In this document: piece by piece, positions 32,387 through 44,772 of the stretch | Layout of the letters: every line of letters starts with the position of its first letter | Position numbering within the stretch: position 1 is the first letter of the stretch | Origin: Schizophyllum amplum | Lineage: Eukaryota; Basidiomycota; Agaricomycetes; Agaricales; Schizophyllaceae | DNA length: 64,000 nt | Direction: 5' to 3' | Assembly (NCBI GenBank): GCA_007026445.1 | Contig: VDMD01000018.1 | Location: 186,001-250,000, forward strand | The notes under the pieces: model-generated | Database searches by the model: none | The model's input: the letters and a program-made list of their open reading frames with translations, nothing else | What the model was told of the DNA's origin: nothing | Made by a program: the position numbers and the translations under genes

Positions 32387-32895
32387 ACCCTCAATGTCGA
32401 GCCCGATTATGTTGCTGGCGACATTGTGGCGCGCGGTCTTGCCCTTCCGTACTGTTTGTTTGTGAGGATAATGTACCTTGCGTACTGTGACTCGCTATTA
32501 TATATATGTAATGCTGCGAACGACGTTTGACCACGAAGTGTAGTACCAACAAAAGGCCAACAAACCGCTGTCCCCCAGGTAAACACCGACAAATAAAGGG
32601 CTTCGCCGGTCGGACTTGAATGCGGCGAATGCTCCTCACCCACTTTGTTTCAAGTCTCAAGCGGTTCCATCCCAAGCTCTTATGTGATTACACAAGGAAA
32701 GGGATGCAAATGTGACTGTGAGAACGTCGGGACTCAGCACGAACCTAACCAGAACCTAACCAGCCGACACAATCCAGTAGCGGCGCGGGCCGGTACAATG
32801 GTTCATGAGCGGAGTACGCCGGCCGCCGCCCTGCAGTATCTTTTCGCACGCGACCTTACATCTTGCTTACATCTTCTTTACCAGTTCACCTTGCC
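32387..32895. other. Spacer between tandem kinase genes
   Basis: No gene. It probably contains the terminator of copy 1 and the promoter of copy 2; the last 20 bp before each kinase ATG are similar. Confidence 0.5.
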
Positions 32896-34282
32896 ATGGA
32901 CGACGCAGAGCGCAAGCGCAAAGTGCTGCGCGAGCAGCTACGTGCAGGTGGTTCGCGTCTGAGTTTCAGCCGATTGACCGAGGGCGAAGAGTGGTGGGCT
33001 TCCCGCCAACCTTGGCTCGAAAGTTGTGGCTACATCCTTCGACAACGCTACCGTCCTGGTTGGGAAGCGTCTTGGCACGGCACTCAAAAGGACAGCTTGG
33101 AATGCGAAGACCATATGATGATATTCGTACGTGAATATACTTATTTCGTGGCAATCGGTCTTTTTTGATCAGCTTATCAGCATTGGTTCCTGCTCGATGC
33201 TACGCGAGCGTCCGATGGAAAACCTGTTATACTCAAGCGCATCAACACCGTGCAATTCCCCGATGAGGTTGAGATAACTTCAATGTTGTCCGCATCTCCC
33301 TTCGCTTCCGATCATCGTAACCGCTGCGTTCCCTGCCTAGACGTGCTGCGTGTTCCCGACGAGGACAGTTTGTCTATCATCGTACTTCCTCTACTAAGAC
33401 GTTACGATGATCCGCGATTTGACACAGTCGGGGAGGTTGTCGATTGTTTGGGGCAGATCTTGGAGGTGTGCCACATATTGTCTGCTTATGGACTGCTCTT
33501 CCTGATTATGCAGTGCGTACAATTCTTGCACGACCATCAGATTGCGCATAGGTGATCCACATGCCGTCGTAAGTATTTCCTGAGCTGAATTGCATTACAG
33601 GGATATCAAGAGCAACAACATCATGATGGACGCTTCCAACATGTATCCTCACGCATTTCATCCACGCGACCAAACCATGCGTGCGGACTGGGAAGGTAGG
33701 GCGCATCATTATTCGCGCACCGAACGACTTGTCAGATACCACTTGATCGACTTCGGCTTGTCCACCGATTTTGGGGTGACGAGACCGCCATATCTCGACT
33801 ACCCTGCATTGGGAGGCTATAAAACCGTACCCGAATTCCAGGGAGACGGGTACGACAAGATGCACGACCCATTCCCCACCGATGTATACTACCTTGGTAC
33901 TTGGATCCGCCAGGATTTCCTTGAAGTACGTAACTCTCAACGAACCTCTGCGTAGCTCATATGGCGCTTGTAGGGCAGATTTGGCGGCAGGAACAACGAC
34001 AGGGTTGCCTTCTCGAAGCGCCTCGGGCTGGAATTTCTACGACCTCTTGTCGATGAGATGATGCGCGAGGATCCGGCTGCGCGACCATCCATCGACGAGG
34101 TCATGGACAAGTTCAATGCGCTTGCCTCCGGCCTCTCAAGCTGGAAGCTCCGCTCTCGCGTGGCGAAAGAGAATGACCACCCGCTGTACAGTATGTACCT
34201 CTCTGTGACGCATTGGTGTCGCCGTTTGAAGCTGGTCGCTACGAGGCGGCCAGCTATACCCTGCCCAGACGGCACTTGCTAA
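32896..34282 (+). CDS. Basidiomycete-type protein kinase, tandem copy 2
   Basis: Close duplicate of the gene at 31014. It keeps 'EEWWASRQPWLESCGYILR', Lys in 'GKPVILKRIN', 'HRDIKSNNIMMD', 'LIDFGLSTDFG', 'TDVYYLGTWIRQDFLE' and 'REDPAARPSIDEVMDKF', with introns at the same places. The C-terminal basic tail 'HWCRRLKLVATRRPAIPCP' is intact. All catalytic residues (K, HRD, DFG) are present, so an active Ser/Thr or dual-specificity kinase is likely. No transmembrane or targeting segment is seen. Function is unknown; the pair arose by a tandem duplication of a unit of about 1.9 kb. Confidence 0.85.
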
Positions 34283-34773
34283 CCATTGAATGTCACGCCC
34301 CATCATGTTGCTGGCGACATTGTGGCGCGCGGTCTTGCCGCTCTTTTGTGCTTTTTTTTTTTTTTTTTGGGGGGGGGGGGGGGCGGATGCCGTGCTTATG
34401 TTGACTTGTTATTATATACCTATGCAGTACTGCCGAACGTTGCTGCCACGGAGTACACTTGCGAAAAATGGACAACTTACGTCTGTTCGCCAGGGAAAAC
34501 ACCTGCCGCATTGACCCTCCTGGAAATCCCTCTGAGTAGGCGTATTCGCCATCAAAAGCATATCAAAAAAAATACGGTTTGTTCAGCAAGAAAGGAACAT
34601 ATGCACGAAATTGATTTGTTACTTACGAGTGATACAGGACGTCGAGCAGGCCGTTGACGTTCCCCTGACAGCCGTCAGGATTCGGTTCGACGCAGGCTCT
34701 GCAGGAGGTCACATACTCTGCCGCTTTGGCGTGTTTCGCGTTTTGTTGGCTTCTGAAGCGCTGCAAATCCACC

Positions 34774-34811
<38 letters not shown>

Positions 34812-35081
34812 CGTATTGTTTACCCGTCTAAGCTCTTGTATTACACCCAAGACAAGGAAATAATCCTGCGTTATGGTTCGCGATTGTGTATCCGGCTTAC
34901 AGTCCAAGGATGAGTTAGCGACGAGTTGAGTAGCTTCAGCAGTCGTTGAAAACACGAACAAACTATGTCCGCTTCGGGCCACACAATACCTTCCTGTTTG
35001 GTCTCTACCTTCATCTTATCATTTGCACCGACCCCATACCTACTGCATCTCCGCTCAGAACCGGCTTAGCAGGCTTGTCGT
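34283..35081. other. Intergenic with long homopolymer tracts
   Basis: No supported gene. It contains a T17 tract followed directly by G15 (34352-34383) and a T tract of about 35 bases near 34777-34811. These may be real low-complexity DNA or assembly trouble spots. The 3' end of kinase copy 2 and the promoter of the YEATS gene lie here. Confidence 0.7.
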
Positions 35082-38000
35082 ATGAAGTCTGAAGAGCGGG
35101 ATAACACAATAAGATGGGACGAGCAAGAAAATACGTCAGCCACACATATTCACCCTCATAAACGTCGCCGGGTCGACTCAACTGCGACGGCGACAGCGCT
35201 AGGCCTCGTCTCCGACATCAATCTGGAAATTGGACTCCGCCAACGACTTGCAGAGACCTTACAGTCGCGCTTGACATGGGCCTTGTTGCTGAAGGAGACG
35301 CTTGAGCGAGGTGCGTGATCGTCCTGTTTGCGCCACCACGAAAACTCAGGCTCCCTAGAGGCATCCAACTCCGCTGCTGTCCCGGACTCTTATGAGGAGG
35401 CTGCGTTCGAAGCACTCTCTGCCATAGATGGCCCCGCGCAAATACTTTTCGACCGCGAACCGTCGCCGCCACCGCTCGTCGACCTCGACGCGAGAAATTC
35501 CGGACGCGGTCGCCCACCCAACGCCCGTGCGCGGCAAGCCAGCGCCGTAGACAAGCCAGAATTTCTATATCTGCGCGCTACCACCGCCTCGGGCGAGCCG
35601 CGAACCTTCGTCATGTCATGTCCCGCATGCAATCGGACGACATTTACCAATCTGCAAGGACTGTATAATCATGCTCGGCTCGCACATCAGCTGGCGTGGG
35701 GGACCCACGAAGAATGCATACGCTCCGCGGCGCGCCTCGTACCGGAGGACGAATACGTACGTTGGGACTTCGCACGCGGCATCCAAGTCGGCAATGGCTC
35801 TGGGAGCGGAATGCTTCCTGGCCTACGCACGCTCTTCCAAATGGCTGTCGGGGAGCTGGAGGAGCATCGCGCTGCGGAGGAGAAGAGGCACACCGAGAGC
35901 GTACTTCTCACTCAAACCCTTGGTTTGCATGGCGACTCGCCGGCGCTGGCGCCCTTCCTGGGTCGCCAGGTGAAGAAGCGAGAGATCAAGGCCCCTGATC
36001 AAGATGCTGAGGTCGACATTGATGGAGTGGATGAAGGCATGCGCCGTCTCAGGGTGCGCGTCCCAAAACCTAGGAGAGGCACGGTCCCAGAATCCGAGCA
36101 AATCGTACATACGCAGTCGGTCGCGCCCGATGCTGGCTACAACGCTATGCAGGGCGAGGGCAGCCGGTTCCACATCTCCTCGCGGATAGCCATGGCCGAC
36201 CGCAGTCTGTGGATTCCCGAGGATCGACGGGTGGGCATGCCCCGGGGTCATACGCACAAATGGATGGTATCTGTGGACGCGCCTGCATATAGTCAGCACA
36301 TTACCACAATTCTGCGCTCGATGAAGGTGACGCAAACGAACGCCTCTCTCGAATACGCGCCTCACTCCAATGGCATGACCGGCGTGCCCGGTGCGGCAAC
36401 GTCAAAGACAGCCTCCGCCAACACCATCAGCGCGGCTTCACCTGTATTGACGGTCACTGGTCCGCCGTTTGTAGTACGTGGTACGGCTGCGACGGCTTTC
36501 CTCGCAAGGATTGAGCTTGTATTCGGCGCCGCAATACCAGGACGGGATGATCAGCGGGAAGTATATGAGCACTGGGTCAACGTGCGTATCTTAGCTGTTG
36601 TGTGCAAGGGTTTTGTTCATCCAGTGTCCTTAGCTCGATCCCCTTCGGCGCGGTGCGCCCGTGCTTGGCGACGAACAAATAGTCGACGTGGATCTCGATC
36701 GTGGAACAGTGTTCTTGCCCAAGCGTGACGATTATACGCCGGTCGGCAGTCGAACACTGTGGGATGGCGAACTGGGCACGGTCACAGAGGGAAACGAAAG
36801 CACTGAGAAAAAGGGCAAGCAACGACGCGTCGACGGACGGGAAGGTAGGTATATTTTTCATCTGGCTGTTGTATTTTGCTAATGAGCCTGTTAGACTACG
36901 AGATCGCGCTGGAGGGACTTGTACAGCGCTTCCCGCTCGTCATGCCGCAGGTCAAGCAGACAGGTGGGGCACGGGCTCGCAATCCAACATATCCATACAC
37001 GGTCATGGCAACGGCATCGCAGTTCTGCGGGCTTTTGATAGGCAAGCGGAAAGCTATCGAAGTATGTTCAACCATCCTATTTGCGCTAGTTTTATCGAGG
37101 TGCTGACTGACCGCCAGTGGGCTCGTGCATGTGCTATACGCGACGCGTACGCGGAGTCCTGCGGGGCGGACGACACGGTGCTCAGTACAGCGGACGTCTT
37201 TAGTTGGCTACAGGACAACGGACACAGTATCCGCCCCTCGACATCCGGCATAGAGCATAGTGCTATAGCGGACAAGTGGATGACAAGTTGACCGGCAAGC
37301 GCAGCCAACAATTACAGCATTGCAATGTCTGCGGTTTCTACGTGCGGCTACACCCGGACCCGGAGGACACGGACAGAGGGAGTACGCGCAGTGCTTCGGT
37401 CGTGTCACGGGTGGAGGGCGACGTCGTGAAGATGGAGGAGACCGCTATAAGCCTGCAGGCATCGGCGAGTATGCCTGTGGTGCCCTCCGAACCACCACCC
37501 AAGAGAAAGCCTGGGCGTCCGAAGAAAGCATCCGCGCCTAAAGTGAAGGGTGGATATGTGCGCGCCGGCAGTGTTAGTACCCGTGCGGGGAGCGCTAGCG
37601 TGCGCGGAGCCAGCGTCGCTCGGGAGGGCAGCGTCAGCACTGTCAAGCGCGAGGACAAGCCAGACGAACAGTCCTTCGAGTGCAACCTGGTCCCGAAGCG
37701 AGAGCACTTGCGTGCCCCGCCTATAGTGGACGTTGAGGAGTGGCTACGGCGCCGTCCGAATGTCATCGACACGCTCACCCTGCCGCGATACACAACCTGG
37801 ATGGGGCCTGCAGACTTCCGCCAGCTGCCGCAGCTAGTAGACCCCGCGTTGATTCGCGCCGTCTGGAGAATCGCACGTGCGCAGCAGCTACCAACGCTTT
37901 CTAGCTTTCCGCGCACGGCACCACCCGCCCCCTGTCCCCCGCCCACGGAGCTTGCCGATCGCCTGGCCCCCCATGCACTGCTGGCTTTGGCGACGCGTGC

Positions 38001-38463
38001 TTTTGCGCGAGCGGTCTTGCACACTGCGTTGGAAACTGCAGCAAGCGACCTCCGGTCGCTCAAGCGTTCGCTCACGGGTGCGCCGGCAAGGAAGAAGAAG
38101 AATCTGGCAGCCGACGTGCGCGCGCGGATACTCACGCCGACGCATGTTCTGCGCGGACTCGTTGCAAGAGGCGCGGTGCCGCCGGACGTGCTTGGGTCGG
38201 CGCTGTTCATGACAATTGCGCGCGTGGGCGTGCCGCATGAGACCAGCGCAGAGGAGGGGCGGAACCGGCTGCTAGCGCAGGTCGGGGACAGTGCAAAATC
38301 ATCGACTGCTGTAGCGACTGGGAGTGGGAGTGGGAGTCGGGACTCGCAAGACATGGCCCCAACCCTGACATGGCCCGCGTATACCCCTGCTAACTCGAGT
38401 ACGGTCCTTCAACTTCGACAAGACTCACTGGCGGCCGGACCCTCGACTAGCGCACCCCGCTGA
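35082..38463 (+). CDS. YEATS-domain protein with Zn-finger-like N-terminus and possible histone fold
   Basis: YEATS domains bind acylated lysines on histone H3 in chromatin complexes. After a coiled N-terminus there is a Cys/His cluster 'CPACNRTTFTNLQGLYNHA' with 'RLAHQLAWGTHEECIR'. The YEATS region begins 'HTHKWMVSVDAPAYSQHIT', runs through 'TGPPFVVRGTAATAFLARI' and ends with 'LGDEQIVDVDLDRGTVFLP'. A second Cys pair, 'HCNVCGFYVRLH', follows, then an AT-hook-like 'KRKPGRPKKA'. Near the C-terminus, a long helix-forming stretch (about 37970-38080) and 'RILTPTHVLRGLVARG' look like helices 2 and 3 of a histone fold. This order recalls metazoan YEATS2 of the ATAC acetyltransferase, but the assignment is inference. 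Starts at the ATG at 35082; about six introns. Confidence 0.8.
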
Positions 38464-38945
38464 GCACAATGGAGGTACAGACACGCCTCTGTGGTCATCT
38501 ATTGCTCTAACAGATTCTGCAGTGTGTGTACTTAAAGTCGAAATTCAACATGCGGTCACGTGCGCCGATTCGGGCATGTGCCGGTCGGCGGTGGAGCGAC
38601 CTCGGGCTTGCTCAATGCTGTTTCTCGATCTCAGCACCAGCTCTGCACCTCCCTTCCAAGGATCCATCGGTTGCATCAGCTCGTCGGTCCTCGCTGGGTC
38701 CTCACGTCGTGCTAGCACCGGCGGTCCGCTGTTCGAAAGCACGAGAATCATCCATGCTTTGTCAGAACGTGGCGTTGACCGGTGTATGACACAACCTTCA
38801 CCTTCGCGTAGTCCCACGTCGACGTCACTATCGAGTCCTCACTATACCTAATAAGACACGGTAGATCTCGAGTCGTCTTGCATCCCTTCTGCTCTCTACC
38901 GTCGACTCAGGCGGTGATTTTCCAGCGGCGATCGTGTCTGCCAAC
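38464..38945. other. Intergenic upstream of MFS gene 1
   Basis: No supported gene; the short open frames have no recognisable domain. It should carry the promoter of the plus-strand transporter. Confidence 0.5.
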
Positions 38946-41157
38946 ATGTCGAGGTCCGATACTTCCTCTACCCTATCAGCAGAGTCGCAGAGGGTATCCC
39001 AGGTAGATGCAGAACTGGAGCGCGCACAATCGCGAGAGTATGAGTCCCAACGCCCGGGATCTAAGGAACATCTGGATGAGAAGCCAGATCCATACCTTGT
39101 GCTTTTCGAGGAGAATGACCCGGCGCATCCACAAGTACGTGTCTAGCGACTGCGGCCACCCGTATCAACTGATATGTGGCCTTGTCAGAACTGGTCAAAA
39201 GTGAAGAAGTGGTACCTGACGATGGCTGGTGGGTTGCTCGTATTGAACGCTACATTCGCAAGTTCTGCGCGTGAGTGAGCATAGCCGCACCGTGCTGCCA
39301 CTTCTGAACAATGTGCTAGCTTCTGGAGTGATACAGCAGATGATGGAAGAGTTCACCTTTTCGCGCGAAGTCGGCGTACTGAGTAAGTGTTTAGTGTACC
39401 AGGATGGTCGAAGAGACTGATCGCTCTTTCAGCCATCTCGTTATTCGTTGCGGGCTATTGCATCGGTAGTTTGACCTGCTACTCCGCCTCTGCACTCATC
39501 TAAACGTTGCGCAGGACCTTTGTTATGGGGACCGCTGTCCGAGCAGTACGGTCGACGCATAGTCTTTTTGGTCGCCTTTTTTGTCTACACTGTATGTTCC
39601 CTACGCTCGCTTGGCGCTTTCTGTGTCGCTGAAGGTTCATCGTAGGGCTTCCAAGTGGGATGTGCCCTGTCACCCAACACAGGCTCCATCATCGTATTCC
39701 GCTTGCTTGGCGGTTTTTTCGCGTCTGCTCCTCTCACTAACTCCGGGTAAGCAACAAACAAATTTGCAGCGAAGAAGGTCCACTCATTCGCTTCAACAGC
39801 GCCCTCATCTCTGATCTCTGGAACGCCAAGATTCGAGGGAAGGCTCTGGCTATGTTTACGCTTGCTCCGTTTGCTGGCCCTGCTTTAGGTGAGTTAATTG
39901 CTCGCGAAGAAGTTTGGCTCGTATGTTGACCGACGCGCCATAGGTCCTACTGTCGCTGGGTACATGAACGTAGCCGGAGTGTCATGGCGATGGCTCTTCT
40001 GGGTACTGACAATATTCGTACGTTGGCTGTCCGTCCGTTGGTTCCTCAAAGCCGTTGACATCATCTCAAGGCTGGCTCCTGCTGGTTTCTTATCCTTTTC
40101 ACGATACCCGAGACATACGCCCCTCTTCTCCTCGTCGAGAAGGCGAAACGCATCCGCAAAAGCACGGGTGATGACCGATACTACGCCGCACTGGAAGGGC
40201 AAGGGAAGACATCTTTTCGGGCACGTGCTGAGCACATCCTCGCGCGTCCGTTCAAGATCTTGTTTTGCGAGCCGATGCTCATGGCTGTGACAATGTACAT
40301 GAGCGTGAGTGCTTTGAATGTCGTCAGAACCAGCGCTGATCCTTTGCCTAGTTCATATATGGGTGCTTGTACTTGCTCTTTGAGTCATATCCCATCGTCT
40401 TCCAGCAAGGGCATGGTCTGAACACTGGCGCAACTGGCCTCATGTATCTGCCCATAGCCATCGGCGGCGCGATTGCCGTTTGCATTGTGAGCTGTATGCT
40501 TCCTCCAGTACCGACTGATGCTGACCGACACGCAAGAATATCTTCTATTTCAATGCACGCTATGAGGACTCGCTCAAGCGCCGTGCTCCGGAGCCTGTGC
40601 CTCCTGAGAAACGACTCGAGATGGCTGTCCTTGCAGCACCTCTGTATGCGATCTCCTTTTTCTGGTTTGGGTGAGTATCATGCGAGAAGGTACGAGCGGA
40701 AACTCATCTGGCTGCAGATGGACGTCGTATCCCAGTATCTCGTATTGGTCGCCTATGATTGCGGGCGGGCTGATGGGATGTTCCATCTGCTTTCTCTTCG
40801 TGCGTACTCATGGATGCACATCGCGGCCCTTTCTTACGCCTTTGCACGATGATAGATGAGCCTGTTCAACTATATCATCGATGCTTATCTTCACGCTGCT
40901 GCATCTGCGCTTGCAGCGAACACCGTCTGTCGTTCCATCTTTGGAGCTGCATTTCCGGTACGTCCAAGGACTAGGCAAAGAGTGCCCTTTGCTGAGCGTC
41001 GAACTAGCTTTTCGCAACGCAGATGTACGACGCGCTCAACCCGAGATGGGCTACGACGCTCCTGGGCTTCATCGCGCTAGTGATGGTCCCCATTCCATTG
41101 GTGTTGAAGAAGTTTGGCCCGACTCTGCGTGCGCGCTCTAGGTATGCGCCTCATTAG
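38946..41157 (+). CDS. MFS transporter, DHA1 drug/polyamine type
   Basis: Twelve-helix major facilitator, probably a proton antiporter at the plasma membrane. The cytosolic N-terminus ends in 'DPAHPQNWSKVKKWY', followed by the DHA1 marker 'GPLLWGPLSEQYGRRIVFL' (motif A, G-x4-G-R-R), 'TGSIIVFRLLGGFFASAPL', 'LGPTVAGYMNVAGVSWRWL' and 'YGCLYLLFESYPIVF'. The last helix and loop end 'PLVLKKFGPTLRARSRYAP'. At least ten introns of about 50 bp. The start used is the ATG at 38946; the stop is at 41155-41157. Substrate cannot be told from sequence. It is convergent with a transporter of a different family, 177 bp away. Confidence 0.88.
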
Positions 41158-41334
41158 AAGGGAGATCCAAAACACAGTTTACCGGGACAATTCAACCCCA
41201 ACAATGCTATATCATGCACCATGTATCATAGAACCTAGCACAATGGATAGCAACGACTGTGATATACTATCGGGCACATGTCCGATTGCAGAAATACAAC
41301 CTTCCTAATGTACACGACGCCTCAGGCAAGGACC

Positions 41335-44114
41335 TCACAGCGTGAAACGAAAATCCGGGTGCCGGTCACTAATGGGTGCTTGCGTCTTGCCGGCCGCGCG
41401 CAGCTCGAGATAGAGGCGTATGTTGTCCTGGCGCTTACCATCTCTCCGCGCTTTGTTCTCCCACAGGCAATAACATCTGCGTTAACATGAGCGGACCATT
41501 ATCTCGCGAAAGTAGCTGGTACTTACACGTTTGCGGCAATCAAGACCCAAGCAAGAACGACAAAAGACAAGGCGATTGTATGCCCTTTTATGTACTGAGG
41601 CGCTTGGTCTGTGGCAAGTCAGGAATCGAGGCTCGAAGGTCTGCTGGTTGTGTACCCTCTGTATATGCGAACGTGGCTAGGAAGCCTCTAAATACGACGA
41701 GTCGCGTGAGACGTGTGCAGGCAAGACAAATAAATCACTGACGCAGCGTTGGCGACAGCAAGCTGCATGGCGGTAGTAGTCGCCTTCTTATAATGACCAC
41801 TAGTATTGTTTGGCAGAATTGATCTGTGTGAAGGGAGTTACTTAGAAGGCGGGCAAGGAACTGGTCGACAAACGTACAGGATACAGGGACCAGATGGATA
41901 TCTGTATAGACGGGTCAGCCAACAGCGCAGGTTACGCGAAGGAACTGCGTACATTCCAGCAGCCATCAGAAATACGGCCGCATAGCGCGCATAATCATTG
42001 GTAGCACGAATCGCCAGAATGTATCCTGTGTAATTTCAGCGGGTTTCAGGCCGTAAATTGTGGCGCAAACGCACCAGCAATAGGTAAGGGTAGACACATC
42101 AATATGCAAGGGCCCCTCCACTTCAGGCGATCGCTCAAGTAGGCGACCACAACTGACAACAAAGGCGTGAGTTGTACCTCGGCACCAAGGGAGGCTACGA
42201 ACCTGTTAAGACGGCAGCAGGAACATAAGGAGGAACTGTTGCAAATTATTGTTGTGTCAGGGAACTTCTGTTGAGAACAAAACGAAGAGAGCCGCGCTGA
42301 CCTGTGTGCAGCTGTGCGGCTTCACCGGAATAGCCGAGGCCGGCTATAATCGTCGGTCTAGAGGTGGCCTGATCAAACAAGAAGTCAAGACAGCGGAGAC
42401 GAACTCACAAGAATAGCGAGTAGCTGTACAACACGGTGTTGAAGCCTTATACTATTCAGCCTCCAGATACTTGACCGAAGTAACGACTCTCAACTTACCG
42501 AAGTACGCAAAGCCTGCCCGGTATCGTTTCAGCGGCAAGTTCCAGATACCATGTAGACGACAGCTTACCTGTCAACCAGGTCTGCACGTCTGTGAGCCCT
42601 GCGGACATGTCAGACATCGCTAAGCGGGAATAGGTCTGTATACCTCGTAGGACTTCCCGCCACTCGAATGGCTCATCTGCATCGTTACTATCCCAATCTC
42701 CGATAGACCGAACTTCCTCCTTGATTTCATCCTTGTCCTTGGCTGGCTCCGAGCCCTCAGGCCCCATATCCGGAACGGCAGTCGTAAACCCGGTGTCCGC
42801 CCTTATACGCTGCACTGGAGGGGGATAGAATGAGCATCACGATAGCATCGCAGTTGCCCAATAGAGTGTACTTACAAGCATGGCTCGCTCTTCGTCCGTG
42901 AAGAATTTGGCCGTTTGTAGGTCGGCAGGCAGGACGCAGGCCGCGCCCGCCGCAAATATGACGGTTACAATGCCCTCAAGAACTATCGACCTCTGTCAAA
43001 GATGTCATGCTTATTGGCGCTCATCCACGTACTGAAGATCCATCGCCATCCGGCTACAGATCGTTTTTAGCGCGAAGAGAAGTGGCAGAGGTGAGGGAAT
43101 AACTCACCAAGTCCGCCGACGCCGTCCATTTTTATGATTGCAGTAGCCAACAATCCTAGAACAGTCAATGAGCCATAGCGGCATCGTCAGCGGCTACACC
43201 TACGTACCTCCAAACGCTCCGGCAAGAGCAGCTGACATGGAAGTCTTCGTTAACGACCATGTTGCAGAGAGAAAGAGCCTCAGCTACCAAAAGAATAAAA
43301 ATTCCGATCCTGTGATTGTCGACTCAGTCAGGCCATGACTTTACTGCGAGGTAAAATGGCTCACCGCAGCTGCAGCTCATGTCGCTTATATAGAGTACTC
43401 AAATAAAGCACCTGCAAACCAGTCAGGAAGCACACCATTGAACGACGAGGGAAATTTCGCACCATTCCAGGTAGAATGCCACCCTCGCAGAACCCAATCG
43501 CCAGCCGGATAGCAACGAGTCCAGGGAAATTTTGCACGAGGCAGGTGAGCACGGTCACTACGCCCCACGCAGCGACAAGGAAAGGGAGCCATCTCTGCGG
43601 CGGAAAGGTCAATGACGAAGGCAAGCGCACGTGGGGACGTCCTCACGTTGGGTTTGAACTTCTTCATGACCCAGTTGGACGGCAGCTCGACGAGAAGATA
43701 TCTAGCAGAGTGTAGCAATTGCGTCAAGCCGTAGTAGAGACGAGCAACAAGCGGCGTACGTCAAGAAGAACACTGCGACATGGTATCAGTTCCCGTATTG
43801 AGCGCATTCGCGTGATGATGGCTTACCTGCAAGTATGATGTTGAACTGCGTATCCTTGAGATGCGTGTCTGCCTCGAGACCAGCAATCCTACAACATCCT
43901 CAGTCTGCGAGATGCCTAACAGTCTAAGGTGACGAACCTTGCATTCCCGATATTGCTTCGGTCAATGAAGTTGGCGAGCCAGAGCTTAACACTGTCATCA
44001 ACCACTGGCGCTAGACAAGCAGGACGACGCTACACACACCAAAGACAGCGGGGGCAAGACATGCATATCCAGCTTCCAGAGCACTCGTTTTGTCAGTACA
44101 TCGTTCGGAGCCAT
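41335..44114 (-). CDS. MFS transporter, Dal5/allantoate (ACS) type
   Basis: Belongs by pattern to the fungal anion:cation symporter group that imports small organic acids, vitamins or allantoate. From the ATG at 44114 ('MAPNDVLTKRVLWKLDMHV') the segments are 'LLWLANFIDRSNIGNAR', 'YLLVELPSNWVMKKFKPN', 'RWLPFLVAAWGVVTVLTCL', 'AIRLAIGFCEGGILPGMV', 'GGLLATAIIKMDGVGGL', 'WRWIFILEGIVTV' and 'KFFTDEERAMLVQRI'. A long acidic central loop (42500-42790) follows. Near the C-terminus are 'APQYIKGHTIALSF' and 'CLWENKARRDGKRQDN', and it ends 'SDRHPDFRFTL' with the stop at 41335-41337. It is cut by about fifteen small introns. All expected family blocks are present in order. Confidence 0.85.
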
Positions 44115-44772
44115 GGTCAAGCAGGGGCACAGCAAGCGAGTAGCCTGCGGGCCAGCTACACGCGCGGAGCCGGCTTTATAGCGCTTCGTAGGCGCATGAC
44201 CGCTGTTGACCCGACTCCAATGTCCATCGTGTCCTTCTCAACTCCGTTAGATCGTGGAAGAGAGTGACGAAAGTGCATTGAAAGAAGTTACTGCGAAGGC
44301 TATGTAGACAGGAACTGCTGACCACTTGCTGACCGTTGCGTCTGGGGCATGCAACTTCCTTCCAATTCTGGAAAGGCCGTCCTTGCAGACGGGTCCTGGA
44401 GATGTCGGGCTTCCCGACGCTTATAGCACGCACGGCACTTATAGCACACAGAAGCTCAGATGCAACGTTAGTTTCATTCTTTGAGGGCACACCCACATGC
44501 CGCGACATGCGCAGTCTCTGACCCAACCTCGTCAGCCTTATCGTTGTCCACACTGATCTCACACACCTTGCACTTATAACGGTCGACTGAGAGAGGCTCG
44601 GCGCAAAGAAGGAGCCCTCGATGGGAAGCACGATGCAATTGTCATTCCAAAAACAACAGGGAACAATACTTAGGATAGCTTCAAGTACAATAAGTGCGAA
44701 AATCCGGGAAACAATAACGCGTGCGAGGCCGGCGGGAGAACGTCGCACGCCTGACACGTTCGCCAACGAGGT
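44115..44772. other. Intergenic between the MFS gene and KGD1
   Basis: Holds the promoter of the minus-strand transporter and the KGD1 3' flank. Open frames on both strands (44176-44766, 44336-44521) show no recognisable domain. Confidence 0.5.
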
